This document shows, in pieces, positions 7,490 through 16,699 of a stretch of DNA of 64,000 bases; within the stretch, counting starts at the first letter, position 1; every line of letters starts with the position of its first letter. The notes under the pieces were generated by a model. It saw only the letters and a program-made list of their open reading frames with translations, was not told the DNA's origin and did not search any database. The position numbers were made by a program, and so were the translations under genes. Origin of the DNA: an uncultured Comamonadaceae bacterium (GTDB lineage: Bacteria; Pseudomonadota; Gammaproteobacteria; Burkholderiales; Burkholderiaceae); assembly GCA_946482595.1 (NCBI GenBank), contig CAMLSD010000006.1, positions 14,686 through 78,685 of the forward strand. Direction: 5' to 3'.

Positions 7490-8458
7490 TTACTGCAGCG
7501 TGATCTTCGCGGCCGAGATCACCCGCTTCCACTTGTCGGACTCGGCCTGGATCGCGGCCTTGTAGTCCTGCGCGGTCGTGGTCACCGGCACGACGCCCTG
7601 CTTGATCATCTGCGCCTGCAGGTCGGCGGACTGCACGGCGCCGACGATCGCATCGCGGAATCGGGCCTGCACGCTCGCCGGGATGCCGGGCGGCGCGATG
7701 ATGCCGTAGCTCGTGTCCATCACCAGGTTCGGCAGCCCCGCCTCGGCCGTGGTCGGCACATTGGGCAGTTGCGGCGCACGGGCGGGGCTGGCCACCGCCA
7801 GGACCTTCAGGGTGCCTGCGGCAACGTGCGGCAGCACGTTCAGCAGGTCGACCACGGCCACGTCGATCTCTCCGCCCAGCAGCCCGGTCACTGCCGGACC
7901 GGCGCCCTTGTACGGCACATGCGTCAAGTCGATGCCGGCCTCCTGCTTCAGCAGCTCGCCGGCGATGTGCGGCGTGGTGCCCGGGCCGGCCGAGCCGTAG
8001 TTCAGCTTGCCAGGCTGCGCCTTGGCGAGCCTGACCAGATCGGGCAGCGTGTCGGCGGCGAGCTTCTTCGAGACGGCCACCACCGCCGGACCGCGCGCAA
8101 CCAGCGTCAGGTACTGGATGTCGGCAATCGCGTAGGGCGCCTTCATCAGGTTGGGCATGCCCGCAAGCGGCCCCTGCGCGGTCAGCGCGAAGGTGTAGCC
8201 GTCCGGTGGGGACTTCAGCGTCGCGTCGATGCCGATCATGCCGCCCGCTCCCGCCTTGTTGTCGACGATGATGGTCTGGCCCAGCGTGTCGCCGGCCTTT
8301 TTCGCGATGAGCCGTGCGATCACGTCGGCCGGGCCCCCGGGCGCGTAGGGCACGACCACACGGATCGGCCGGGCCGGCCAGTCCTGCGCAGCGGCCGCGC
8401 CCGTGGCGGCAACAAGGACGGCCGCACACAGTGCGGGCAGGCGAGAGCGGGTGAACAT
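7490..8458 (-). CDS. Bug/TctC-family periplasmic solute-binding protein
   Basis: A 322-residue receptor and first gene of the minus-strand operon 8458-4614. The signal peptide is MFTRSRLPALCAAVLVAATGAAAAQ, and the mature start DWPARPIRVVVPYAPGGPAD is classic for the family. IIVDNKAGAGGMIGIDAT, YGSAGPGTTPHIAGELL and LTHVPYKGAGPAVTGLLGG follow. The frame extends upstream to 8878 but that part overlaps the divergent CoA-transferase gene and is non-specific. The 229-base gap to the divergent gene at 8688 must hold both promoters; no obvious operator was recognised there. Confidence 0.9.
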   Translation of the reverse strand: MFTRSRLPALCAAVLVAATGAAAAQDWPARPIRVVVPYAPGGPADVIARLIAKKAGDTLGQTIIVDNKAGAGGMIGIDATLKSPPDGYTFALTAQGPLAGMPNLMKAPYAIADIQYLTLVARGPAVVAVSKKLAADTLPDLVRLAKAQPGKLNYGSAGPGTTPHIAGELLKQEAGIDLTHVPYKGAGPAVTGLLGGEIDVAVVDLLNVLPHVAAGTLKVLAVASPARAPQLPNVPTTAEAGLPNLVMDTSYGIIAPPGIPASVQARFRDAIVGAVQSADLQAQMIKQGVVPVTTTAQDYKAAIQAESDKWKRVISAAKITLQ

Positions 8459-8687
8459 GGTGTCTCCGATGCTTCTGGTCTGAGGATGATCCCAGTCTCG
8501 TCGCTCGCAGGCCCCCCAGGAAGGCACGCGGCCGGCAAGGCAGCTATGCATGCCGCGGCAAGGGCGGGTCGTGCGAGCCGCTGCGGTATGCGCATCGCCG
8601 CATGACAGCCTTGTCGCCGGCTCCGTAGGCAGCCGCGGGCGCGACGCATAGAGTCGGACCATCGTCATCCCATCGATCGCATCGACC

Positions 8688-9917
8688 ATGAATCCCCGCA
8701 CCGGCCCGCTGTCGCACGTCAAGGTCCTCGACCTCAGCCGCATCCTCGCGGCGCCCTGGGCCGGGCAGATCCTGGCCGATCTCGGCGCCGAGGTGACGAA
8801 GGTCGAGCGCCCCGGCGCTGGCGACGACACGCGTCTGTGGGGCCCGCCTTTCCTGAAGGGACCGGACGGCAGCGACACGCACGAGGCGGGCTACTACCTG
8901 GCGGTGAACCGCGGCAAGCGCTCGATCACCGTGAGCCTGGACAAACCGGAAGGCCAGCGCATCGTCCGCGAACTGGCCGCGAAGGCGGACATCGTGCTCG
9001 AGAACTACAAGGCCGGCACGCTGGCACGTTACGGCCTCGACGAGGCATCGTTGCGCCGGATCAACCCGCGCCTGATCTATTGTTCGGTGACCGGCTTCGG
9101 CCAGAGCGGCCCGCGGCGCGACCAGCCGGCATACGACTTCCTGATCCAGGCGATGGGCGGGCTGATGAGCGTGACCGGCGAGCGCGACGGCCGCCCCGGC
9201 GGCGGGCCGCAGAAGGTTGGCGTGCCCATCGTGGACATCATGACGGGCATGTACGCCGCGGTGTCGGTGCTCGCCGCGCTGGCGCGGCGCAACGAGACCG
9301 GTGTGGGTGACTACATCGACATCGCCATGCTGGACGTGCAGGTGGCCACGCTGGCGAACCAGGCGATGAACTACCTCGTCTCGGGCAAGGTGCCCACGCG
9401 CAACGGCAATGCACACCCGAACATCCAGCCGCAGGACGTGTACGCCTGCGCCGACGGCGACGTGATCCTCGTGGTCGGAAACGACGGCCAGTTCGGTCAG
9501 CTGTGCGAGGTGCTGGGCCGGCCCGAATGGTCCGCCGACGAGCGTTTCGCGACGAATGCCCAGCGGGTGCGCCACACGGATGAGCTGTCGGTGCTGCTGC
9601 GCGAACAGTTCGCCGCATGGCAGCGCGACGCGCTGGTCGTTGCACTCGACGCCGCCGGTGTGCCCTGCGGCGCGATCAACAGCGTGGAGGAGGTCTTCAG
9701 GGACCCGCAGGTCCAGGCGCGTGGCATGCTGCGTCATGTGCCGCACCCGAGTGGCGTCGACGTACCGCAGGTGGCCAGCCCGATGCGCTTTGCCAACACG
9801 CCGCTGGGCACGCAGTGCGCGCCGCCGCTGCTTGGCCAGCACAGCGACGAGATCCTGACCGAACTGGGCTACGGCGCGGCCGACATTGCCGCGCTGCGCA
9901 CCGCAGGAGCCATCTGA
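8688..9917 (+). CDS. CaiB/BaiF-family (class III) CoA-transferase
   Basis: A 409-residue enzyme that moves CoA between carboxylic acids in the cytoplasm. It opens with VKVLDLSRILAAPWAGQILADLGAEVTKVE, the family's N-terminal Rossmann segment (quoted in parts: VLDLSRILAAPWAG, LADLGAEVTKVE). NRGKRSITVSLDKPEG and the catalytic Asp region DQPAYDFLIQAMGGLMSVTG follow, where the Asp forms the acyl-anhydride intermediate in formyl-CoA:oxalate CoA-transferase. Length is typical. It heads a plus-strand operon with GST, dehydrogenase and hydratase genes, and probably activates the acid that those enzymes degrade. Its stop shares a base with the next ATG (TGATG). Confidence 0.9.
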   Translation: MNPRTGPLSHVKVLDLSRILAAPWAGQILADLGAEVTKVERPGAGDDTRLWGPPFLKGPDGSDTHEAGYYLAVNRGKRSITVSLDKPEGQRIVRELAAKADIVLENYKAGTLARYGLDEASLRRINPRLIYCSVTGFGQSGPRRDQPAYDFLIQAMGGLMSVTGERDGRPGGGPQKVGVPIVDIMTGMYAAVSVLAALARRNETGVGDYIDIAMLDVQVATLANQAMNYLVSGKVPTRNGNAHPNIQPQDVYACADGDVILVVGNDGQFGQLCEVLGRPEWSADERFATNAQRVRHTDELSVLLREQFAAWQRDALVVALDAAGVPCGAINSVEEVFRDPQVQARGMLRHVPHPSGVDVPQVASPMRFANTPLGTQCAPPLLGQHSDEILTELGYGAADIAALRTAGAI

Positions 9918-10531
9918 TGACAACGATGAAGCTGCACTGGTCGCCGAATTCACCCTATGTGCGCAAGGTGATGGTGTGTGCGCACGAGCTGGGTCTGGTG
10001 GACCGCATCGAGCGGGTCCGCTCGGTCGCCGCGATGCTCAAGCCGAACGCGCGGCTGATGGAGGACAACCCGCTGTCGAAGATCCCGACGCTGGTGCTGG
10101 CCGACGGCTTCACGCTGTTCGACTCGGTCGTGATCTGCGAGTACCTCAACGACCTCGGGGCGGGCACGCTGTTCCCGCGCGAAGGCCGGGACAAATGGCA
10201 GGCGCTGCGCTGGCATGCGTTTGGCGATGGCCTGCTCGACGCGGCCATCCTCTGGCGCAACGAGCGCGAGCGCGCTCAGCCGCTGCAGACCCTGATCGAC
10301 GCGTTCGAGCTGAAGACGGCCGCATCGCTGCGCCAGCTGGACGGCGAGACACCGGCGCTGGCCGCGATGCCCTTGTCGATCGGCCACATCACCGTGGCCT
10401 GCGCGCTGGGCTACCTCGACTACCGCTTCGACACCCTGGACTGGCGTGCGCTGGCGCCGCGCCTGGCCGAGTGGGAGTCCGGGCTGCGCTTGCGCCCTTC
10501 GTTCCAGCTGACGGAGCCGGTCGATGGCTGA
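9917..10531 (+). CDS. Glutathione S-transferase family protein
   Basis: A 204-residue protein with an N-terminal thioredoxin-like domain (MKLHWSPNSPYVRKVMVCAHELGL) in which SPNSPYVRK marks the glutathione site with Ser in place of Cys, then NPLSKIPTLVLADG with the cis-Pro and DSVVICEYLND with the gamma-glutamyl-binding Ser. The second half is the all-helical GST C-terminal domain. The ATG overlaps the CoA-transferase stop, so translation is coupled; the end overlaps the dehydrogenase start by 8 bases. In this operon it may remove a glutathione adduct or isomerise an intermediate, which is inference. Confidence 0.85.
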   Translation: MTTMKLHWSPNSPYVRKVMVCAHELGLVDRIERVRSVAAMLKPNARLMEDNPLSKIPTLVLADGFTLFDSVVICEYLNDLGAGTLFPREGRDKWQALRWHAFGDGLLDAAILWRNERERAQPLQTLIDAFELKTAASLRQLDGETPALAAMPLSIGHITVACALGYLDYRFDTLDWRALAPRLAEWESGLRLRPSFQLTEPVDG

Positions 10532-12053
10532 CGCACTCGCCCGGGACCGGGCCGTTGTCGTGATCGGTGCCGGCACGATGGGCAGTGGCATCGCCGAAGT
10601 GGCCGCCGCGGCCGGCCACCGCGTCTACCTGCGCGACACCAGCGCTGCCGCACTGGACCGCGGCATCGGCCAGATACGCACCAGCCTCGAACGGCGTGTG
10701 CAGCGTGGCAAGCTCCCGGCCGCCGAGCGCGATGCAACCCTTGCACGCCTTGCGCCGGTCGGCCCGGACGCAACGCTCGACGACGTGGGCCTGGTCATCG
10801 AGGCCATCGCCGAGAACCTGGACATCAAGGTCGCCGTGCTGCGTCAGATCGAAGCCGAGGTCGGTGCCGGCACGATCATCGCGACCAACACCTCGTCGCT
10901 GTCGGTCACGGCCATTGCCGGTCGGCTCGACCGACCCGAGCGTGTGGTCGGCATGCACTTCTTCAACCCGGCGCCGGTGCTGCCGCTCGTCGAGGTCGTC
11001 GCCGGCCACGCGACGGCGCCCGAGGTGGTGCAGACCATCGTCGAGACCTCCCGTGCCTGGGGCAAGACGCCGGTGGTCTGTCGCTCCACGCCCGGCTTCA
11101 TCGTCAACCGCGTGGCCCGGCCCTACTACGGCGAGGCGCTCCGACTGCTGCAGGAGCGGGCGGCAACACCCGGGACGCTCGATGCGGTGCTGCGCGAATG
11201 CGGCAGTTTCAGGATGGGCCCTTGCGAGCTGATGGACCTGATCGGGCACGACGTCAACCTGGCCGTCACGCGCTCGGTCTACGAAGGTTTCTTCGACGAC
11301 CCGCGCTACAGGCCGTCGTTGATCCAGCAGGCCCTGGTCGACGCCGGCTGGCTCGGCCGCAAGAGCGGGCGCGGGTTCCACGACTACCGCGAAGGCGCGC
11401 CTGCCCCTGCCGTGGAGGATGCGGGTGAAGGTGCTCGTGCGAGCGTCGTGCGTGTCGAAGGTGATCTCGGGCCGGCGCAGGCGCTCGCCGATCTGCTGGC
11501 GCGTCATGAGGGCCTCCGTGTGGAGCGCACCGAGGGTGCCGGTGTGCTGCGTGTCGACGGCTTTGCGCTTGCTCTCAGCGACGGCCGCACCGCCACCGAA
11601 CGTTCCCTTGCGCTCGGCGAACCGGTGGCCGTGTTCGACCTGGCGCTCGACTACGCCGGCTGCACCCGCATGGCGCTGGCGATGCCGCTGCAGGCCAGCG
11701 AGGCGCAGCGGGCCCAGGCGGTGGGCCTGTTCACGGCGCTTGGCAAACCGGTGTCGTTGATCGCCGATGTGCCTGGGCTGGTGGTGACACGCACGGTGGC
11801 GATGCTTGTCAACGAGGCCGCCGATGCGGTGCACCAGGACATCGCCTGCGCGGATGACGTCGACGCCGCGATGCAGAAGGGGGTGAACTACCCCCTCGGG
11901 CCGATGGCCTGGGGCCGGCGCATCGGTCTGGCGCATGTCGCGACGGTGATCGGGCATCTGGGCCAGGCGTATGGCGAGGACCGCTACCGCGTCTCGCCCT
12001 GGCTGCGGCGCGCGGTGCATGCGGCCCAGCCGCTGGGGCGCCTGCATGGCTGA
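10524..12053 (+). CDS. 3-hydroxyacyl-CoA dehydrogenase, PaaH-like
   Basis: A 509-residue NAD-dependent dehydrogenase oxidising 3-hydroxyacyl-CoA to 3-oxoacyl-CoA. The dinucleotide-binding motif GAGTMGSG is at residues 15-22. ATNTSSLSVTAIA, MHFFNPAPVLPLVEVV (catalytic His, with Glu nearby) and TPGFIVNRVARPYYGEALRL follow. Two C-terminal 3HCDH domains are present: one around residues 185-290 and a second after about 400 (VVTRTVAMLVNEAADAV and a final NYPLGPMAWG). This two-domain length matches PaaH of phenylacetate degradation rather than short fatty-acid HADs. Without other paa genes in view the pathway is uncertain. It overlaps the next gene by 8 bases. Confidence 0.88.
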   Translation: MADALARDRAVVVIGAGTMGSGIAEVAAAAGHRVYLRDTSAAALDRGIGQIRTSLERRVQRGKLPAAERDATLARLAPVGPDATLDDVGLVIEAIAENLDIKVAVLRQIEAEVGAGTIIATNTSSLSVTAIAGRLDRPERVVGMHFFNPAPVLPLVEVVAGHATAPEVVQTIVETSRAWGKTPVVCRSTPGFIVNRVARPYYGEALRLLQERAATPGTLDAVLRECGSFRMGPCELMDLIGHDVNLAVTRSVYEGFFDDPRYRPSLIQQALVDAGWLGRKSGRGFHDYREGAPAPAVEDAGEGARASVVRVEGDLGPAQALADLLARHEGLRVERTEGAGVLRVDGFALALSDGRTATERSLALGEPVAVFDLALDYAGCTRMALAMPLQASEAQRAQAVGLFTALGKPVSLIADVPGLVVTRTVAMLVNEAADAVHQDIACADDVDAAMQKGVNYPLGPMAWGRRIGLAHVATVIGHLGQAYGEDRYRVSPWLRRAVHAAQPLGRLHG

Positions 12054-12816
12054 ATTCGTCACCTCTGGCCGGCAGGGTGCGGCCGGCATCGTCACCATCG
12101 ACCGTCCCGAGCGTCGCAACGCGCTGAACCTGCAGGTCAAGCAGGAGATCGTCGCGCAGATCCAGGCCTTGGTGCAGGACACCGACGTGGCCGCCATCGT
12201 GCTCACCGGCGCCGGCGGTTCGTTTGTCGCCGGGACCGACATTGCCGAGATGGCGCAGATGCGCCCCACCGACCACCTGCGCCTGGACACCGACCGTGTC
12301 TTCCATGTCGTGCGTGCATGCCCGAAGCCGGTGATCGCCGCCGTCGAAGGGTATGCGCTGGGCGGTGGTTGTGAACTCGCGCTGGCCTGCGACCTCATCA
12401 TCTCGGCCGATGACGCGCAGTTCGGCCAGCCCGAGATCCGTGTGGGCATCATGCCGGGCGCCGGCGGCACACAGCGGCTGCTGCGCACGGTGGGGCGCTA
12501 CCAGGCGCTGCTGTGGTGCCTGACGGGTCAGTGGGTGCCGGCCCGCGAAGCCCATGCGGCCGGCCTGGTCAGCGAGCTGGTGGCCAAAGGCCGGGCGCTC
12601 GAGCGTGCCATCGAGCTGGCCGAGCAGCTTGGCACGATGCCGCCGCTGGCCGTGCAGGCGATCCGCGAAGCGATGCGCCTCGGCGCCGACGTGCCGCTGG
12701 ACACGGCGCTCGCGCTCGAACGCCGCCTGTTCGAGCGCCTGTTCGACAGCGAGGACCAGAAGGAAGGCATGCAGGCCTTCCTCGACAAGCGCAAGCCGGT
12801 CTATCGCGGATGCTGA
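12046..12816 (+). CDS. Enoyl-CoA hydratase
   Basis: A 256-residue crotonase with the complete hydratase active site: FVAGTDIAEMA and EGYALGGGCELALACDLIIS carry the oxyanion hole and the first catalytic Glu, and FGQPEIRVGIMPGAGGTQRL the second Glu. It would hydrate a trans-2-enoyl-CoA to the 3-hydroxyacyl-CoA used by the dehydrogenase just upstream, whose stop lies within this gene's first codons. The end (KEGMQAFLDKRKPVYRG) is family-typical. Together the four genes 8688-12816 form a CoA-activation and beta-oxidation module for an unidentified acid. Confidence 0.92.
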   Translation: MAEFVTSGRQGAAGIVTIDRPERRNALNLQVKQEIVAQIQALVQDTDVAAIVLTGAGGSFVAGTDIAEMAQMRPTDHLRLDTDRVFHVVRACPKPVIAAVEGYALGGGCELALACDLIISADDAQFGQPEIRVGIMPGAGGTQRLLRTVGRYQALLWCLTGQWVPAREAHAAGLVSELVAKGRALERAIELAEQLGTMPPLAVQAIREAMRLGADVPLDTALALERRLFERLFDSEDQKEGMQAFLDKRKPVYRGC

Positions 12817-12972
12817 GCTGCCTTCGCAGCGAGTCGATCGGGTGCACCTGTCGACCGACTGGGTGGAGCATGGCGTCACACCGCCCGACGCACCCGTGCG
12901 AAGGGCACCGTTGCGAGTGCCGCTCTGCGCGGTCACCGCCGCACGCGTTCAGGGGCTCAGGGGCTCAGCGGT

Positions 12973-13782
12973 TCAGGCATACAGCACGGCCGGATTGCGG
13001 ACCAGGATCTGCTCGACCAGCGCGTTGTTGTCCGTCCAGCGTTTCATCGTCTGGAGCAGTTGCTGCGCATCGGGCTGTGGATTCACACGCAGATGCGGCC
13101 AGTCGCTGCCCCAGACCAGCCGCTGCGGGTTGGCGCGCAGCAGCGCCTCGTGAAATGGGCGCCCCTGTTCGATGTCGGGTGTGCCCAGCAGGTTGCGGTA
13201 GGCGCACAGCTTGACCCAGGCGTTTGCGTCCGCAACGAGGCGGCGCAGGCACTCGAAGCCCGGGTGGGCGATGCCCGCCGTGACATCGAAGCTGCCCATG
13301 TGGTCGATCACGACCGGCACCGGAAGCGCTTGCAGGCGACCGGCAATGTCGGGCAGCACGTCGACGTCCGTCCACAGCTCGGCGTGCAGGCCGGCGTCGG
13401 CCAGGCGCGGCGCCAGGGCGAGCAGATCGTCGAACGATGCGCTGCCGGCGAAGTTGGCGCCGCCTGCACCGCGGTGGCTGAATCGTGCGGCACGCACACC
13501 CCGCTCACGCAGGCGTTCGAGCGGCAGGTCGGTGTCGCGCTGCACGACCACCACGCCGCGCAGGTGGTGATGCTGCGCCAGCGCGTCGAACAACAGCGAG
13601 CAGTCGTTGCCATAGGCGCTCGGATGCACCAGCACACCGTGGGTGAGGCCCAGCCGTGCGAGCAGGGCCTGGTAGTCCGCCGCGAGCGCCTCGGGCGGCG
13701 TGTAGCTGCGCTCGGCGCTCAGCGGATAGCGCGCGTAGGGGCCGAACAGATGGGCGTGGCAGTCCCAGCCGCCCGCGTTCAT
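12973..13782 (-). CDS. Amidohydrolase, TIM-barrel metal-dependent hydrolase (LigI-like)
   Basis: A 269-residue member of the amidohydrolase family that includes 2-pyrone-4,6-dicarboxylate lactonase. Metal-type residues are in WDCHAHLFGPY (H-x-H), a His in VVIDHMGSFD and the final acid in LVWGSDWPHLRVN. It would hydrolyse a lactone or a related ring-cleavage product in the cytoplasm. Its ATG overlaps the stop of the carboxymuconolactone decarboxylase-like gene by 4 bases, so the two are coupled, which fits a role in the lower part of aromatic-acid degradation. The adjacent LysR gene 14434-15411 is the likely regulator. Confidence 0.85.
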   Translation of the reverse strand: MNAGGWDCHAHLFGPYARYPLSAERSYTPPEALAADYQALLARLGLTHGVLVHPSAYGNDCSLLFDALAQHHHLRGVVVVQRDTDLPLERLRERGVRAARFSHRGAGGANFAGSASFDDLLALAPRLADAGLHAELWTDVDVLPDIAGRLQALPVPVVIDHMGSFDVTAGIAHPGFECLRRLVADANAWVKLCAYRNLLGTPDIEQGRPFHEALLRANPQRLVWGSDWPHLRVNPQPDAQQLLQTMKRWTDNNALVEQILVRNPAVLYA

Positions 13783-14348
13783 GGGGCCTCCTGCTGCGGC
13801 AGCGCAAACGCGGGCGTGGCGCCCTCGGGCAGCGGAATCTCGTGGGCATTGAGCGTCATCGCCACCATCGTGTAGTAGCCGACGAGGCTGGTCAGCTCGA
13901 CCAGCGTCCGGGGGCCAAAGCGCGCCAGCGCGTCGGCATAGGTCGCGTCGCTGATCGAGCGCATGCGGTTCAGCTCGGTCGCGACACGCACGACCAGGGT
14001 GTCGTCGGGCGAGAGGTCGTCCGGCACACGTTCGGCCAGCAGCGCCTCGATCACGGGCGCCTCGATGCCGGCCTGCTCGGCCTCGAGACGATGGGCATGC
14101 CACTCGAACGGCGAACGGCAGGCTCGGCCGGTGACGAGGATGGCCAGCTCGGACTGGCGGGGTGTCAGCGAGGTCTGGTAGCGCAGCAGCGCACCGAGCG
14201 CCTGCCAGCGGTCGGCCAGTTCGGGGTTGTGCAGCACCGCGCGCAGCGGGCCCTGGATGCGGCCGCGAGGGCCGGACACGATCTTGTCGAGCACGCGACG
14301 CTGGTCGGCGTCCATCGTGTCATGCGGGAAAAGCGGAATGCGCGGCAT
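13779..14348 (-). CDS. Carboxymuconolactone decarboxylase family protein
   Basis: A 189-residue helical protein of the CMD/AhpD-like fold. The family core is LTPRQSELAILVTGRACRSP followed by FEWHAHRLEAEQAG, in which Cys and the EWHAH histidines occupy the CMD active-site region; only one Cys is present, so AhpD-type redox chemistry is unlikely. LVELTSLVGYYTMVAMTLNA is the second conserved helix pair. I chose ATG 14348 (MPRIPLF) because the longer open frame upstream lacks family features. It is coupled to the amidohydrolase gene by an ATGA overlap. Decarboxylation of a lactone intermediate is plausible but unproven. Confidence 0.85.
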   Translation of the reverse strand: MPRIPLFPHDTMDADQRRVLDKIVSGPRGRIQGPLRAVLHNPELADRWQALGALLRYQTSLTPRQSELAILVTGRACRSPFEWHAHRLEAEQAGIEAPVIEALLAERVPDDLSPDDTLVVRVATELNRMRSISDATYADALARFGPRTLVELTSLVGYYTMVAMTLNAHEIPLPEGATPAFALPQQEAP

Positions 14349-14433
14349 CGAGGTCTCCTGGAATCCGCCAAGCGTAGCGGCAGGCCCGGCCCGCTGCCAC
14401 GCGGCGCCGGGCAATCCAGCTATGCGGCCGGCG

Positions 14434-15411
14434 TCACGCCGGACCGGTTCGGCTGCCCGGACGCCACATGCCTGCTGCGGCCATGTCGTCGACGATCCGG
14501 CCGATCTGCGAGGCGACGGCGGACACCGCCCGCGCCGGCCCCTTGGACTTGGCGAGCGCCATCGAGACCGTGCGCTGCAAGGGGGGGTCGATGATGCGGG
14601 CGGCCTGCAGGCGCCCTTCGGCAACCTCCTGCCAGACCGCGTGCAGCGGCAGCACCGTGTAGAGGCGCTCGCCGGCCACGAGCGACTTCTGCAGCGGCAG
14701 CGAATCGGCCTCGATCGCCGGCGCGAGGGTGATGCGGTGCTGGCGGGCGATTGCATCGAGCGCGGTGCGCAGTCCGTTCGGCGCCGCCGGCAGGATGAAG
14801 GGCAGATCGTTCAGCCGGTCGAACACCACCTCGGGCTGTGCGGTGACCGGGTCGCCGGGGGCGCCGATCAGGTAGCTGTCGACCACCGCGAGCGACTGCT
14901 CCATCTCGGGCAGTGTCGTGCCGTACCGGTAGAGGATGGCGATGTCGACCCGGGCATCGGCGAGCCATTCCTCCACCTGGCCACTCGATCCCTCAAGAAT
15001 CTTCAGACTCACGCTGGCGTACTGGCGCCGCACCTCGGCGAACAGCCGCCCCACCAGCGGCAGCCCGATCGAAGGCAGCAACCCGACCGTGACGCGCCCG
15101 GCCGGCTCGCGCGCCTCACCCCGGATCTCCTGCTCGAGCCGCTCGGCATCCGCGAGCAGTGCCTTGACCTGGGGAAACAGCCGCGAGCCGGTCTCCGAGA
15201 GTTCGACACCGCGGCCCGTGCGGTTGAACAGCCGCGCGCCGCACTCGCGTTCGAGCGCATTGAGCTGGCGGCTGAGCAGCGACTGGTTGCTGTCGAGGAA
15301 CAGCGAGGCGCGCGTCAGGCTGCCAAGTTCGCCGATGGCGACAAACGCACGCCACTTGTGCAGGTCGGCAGCGATGTCGATCTTGAAGACGGAAGCTTTG
15401 GGGGGCTGCAT
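14434..15411 (-). CDS. LysR-family transcriptional regulator
   Basis: A 325-residue LysR regulator. The helix-turn-helix covers about residues 15-75 (WRAFVAIGELGSLTRASLFL, then SLLSRQLNALERECGARLFN). The effector domain follows from about residue 100 (GRVTVGLLPSIGLPLVGRLF) to residue 300. I start it at MQPPKASVF (15411), the last ATG before the DNA-binding domain; the frame stays open further upstream. It lies 85 bases upstream of the decarboxylase/amidohydrolase pair in the same direction and 52 bases after the MFS gene, so it could control either. Confidence 0.9.
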   Translation of the reverse strand: MQPPKASVFKIDIAADLHKWRAFVAIGELGSLTRASLFLDSNQSLLSRQLNALERECGARLFNRTGRGVELSETGSRLFPQVKALLADAERLEQEIRGEAREPAGRVTVGLLPSIGLPLVGRLFAEVRRQYASVSLKILEGSSGQVEEWLADARVDIAILYRYGTTLPEMEQSLAVVDSYLIGAPGDPVTAQPEVVFDRLNDLPFILPAAPNGLRTALDAIARQHRITLAPAIEADSLPLQKSLVAGERLYTVLPLHAVWQEVAEGRLQAARIIDPPLQRTVSMALAKSKGPARAVSAVASQIGRIVDDMAAAGMWRPGSRTGPA

Positions 15412-15463
15412 GCGAAGGTACGGGAGTGCGACCGGGGGCCCATTTTGCGCCCGTCGCCGGCGG

Positions 15464-16699
15464 TCACCCCGTTCGCACCGGGGCGTCGGGGGCCGGGGAT
15501 GGGCGCATGCCGGTCGCTCGCCGGGGCAGCAGCCAGACCACGACCAGGATGCCTGCGCCGGCACACGCAGCGGCGCCCACCGCGAGCGCCGGCCAGCCCC
15601 CGGCGGCAGTGAGTGCCGCGCCGGCTGCCGGGCCGGCGACCAGGCCCAGGTTGTTGCCCTGCATCATCATGCCCAGCATGAGGCCCAGGGCCGACGGGTG
15701 TGGTGCCTGCAGCGGCGCTTCGGCAAACAGCGCGGGCGGGACCAGGCCGGCCACGGTGGCGAACGCGACCACCAGCCCGTAGCGCGGCCAGGCGCCGAGC
15801 GACTCCGCCGCCACCCACAGGGCGAGCAGGGCACTCACGCCGAGCGCACCCGCCACCAGCGCCGCGGGCCGCACGCCGCGTGCAAGCAGGGCGCCGCCTG
15901 CCAGGTTGCCGACCCCGCCGCTGGCGATCGCCAGCGCCGTCAGCAGGTTGGCCTGTGCCGGCGTGGCGGCGAGGCCGCCGTTCAGCACGACCGGCAACAG
16001 CCCGAACAAGGCGAACCAGGCACCGGCGTACAACATGAACAACAGCAGCAGCGAAAGCGGACCGCGCGCGATCAAGGTGTGGTGCCAGGGCAGGGGGCGG
16101 CCGGGCGAGGGCAAGTGATCGGCGTCATCACGGGGGGTGCAGGCTGCGGCCAGCACCGCATAGCCGAGCGCAAGTGCACTGGCGCCCCACCACAGCGCCC
16201 GCCAGCCCGCGTCCAGCAGCCACGGCGAGGCCAGCAGCACGAGCGCCATGCCGGCGGGCATGAAGGCGCTCCAGGCTGCCATCGGCCCGGCGGTGCGCGA
16301 GGCCGGAACGACACGCGCGATCAAGGCGGGTGCGGCCACCATCACCGCAAGGAAGCCGATGCCCTCGACCAGTCGGCTCGCGATCAGCAAAGTCGCATCC
16401 TGCGCTGCGGCACCGGCCGCCGATGCCGCGCCCTGCAAGGCAAGACCGGCCACCAGCGTCCGGCGTGCGCCCAGCCGGTCGGCCACCGTACCGATGGCCA
16501 CACCGAACAGCGCACCCACGATGCCGAAGGCCGAGAGCAGCCAGGCGGCCCGCTCCAGCGGCAGGTCGAGCGCGGCCTGCACCGCCTGAAACGCCGCTGG
16601 CGCCTTGCCAAGCTGCACGGCGCTGACGATCCCGGCGCCGACCAGCAGCAAGGTGACCGGCCAGGGTGATGCACCGGCGTCGGCTCGCGTGGCGCTCAT
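15464..16699 (-). CDS. Major facilitator superfamily transporter
   Basis: A 411-residue inner-membrane protein with about 12 hydrophobic segments. The MFS signature between segments 2 and 3 is visible (GTVADRLGARRTLVAG), and the N-terminal half has VTLLLVGAGIVSAVQLG as first segment. The family resembles cyanate/aromatic-acid type carriers, but the substrate cannot be deduced. ATG 16699 is preceded by a stop-start overlap (ATGA) with a 37-codon ORF that has a strong ribosome-binding site, suggesting coupled translation. The LysR gene at 16909 is divergent and is its probable regulator. Confidence 0.88.
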   Translation of the reverse strand: MSATRADAGASPWPVTLLLVGAGIVSAVQLGKAPAAFQAVQAALDLPLERAAWLLSAFGIVGALFGVAIGTVADRLGARRTLVAGLALQGAASAAGAAAQDATLLIASRLVEGIGFLAVMVAAPALIARVVPASRTAGPMAAWSAFMPAGMALVLLASPWLLDAGWRALWWGASALALGYAVLAAACTPRDDADHLPSPGRPLPWHHTLIARGPLSLLLLFMLYAGAWFALFGLLPVVLNGGLAATPAQANLLTALAIASGGVGNLAGGALLARGVRPAALVAGALGVSALLALWVAAESLGAWPRYGLVVAFATVAGLVPPALFAEAPLQAPHPSALGLMLGMMMQGNNLGLVAGPAAGAALTAAGGWPALAVGAAACAGAGILVVVWLLPRRATGMRPSPAPDAPVRTG

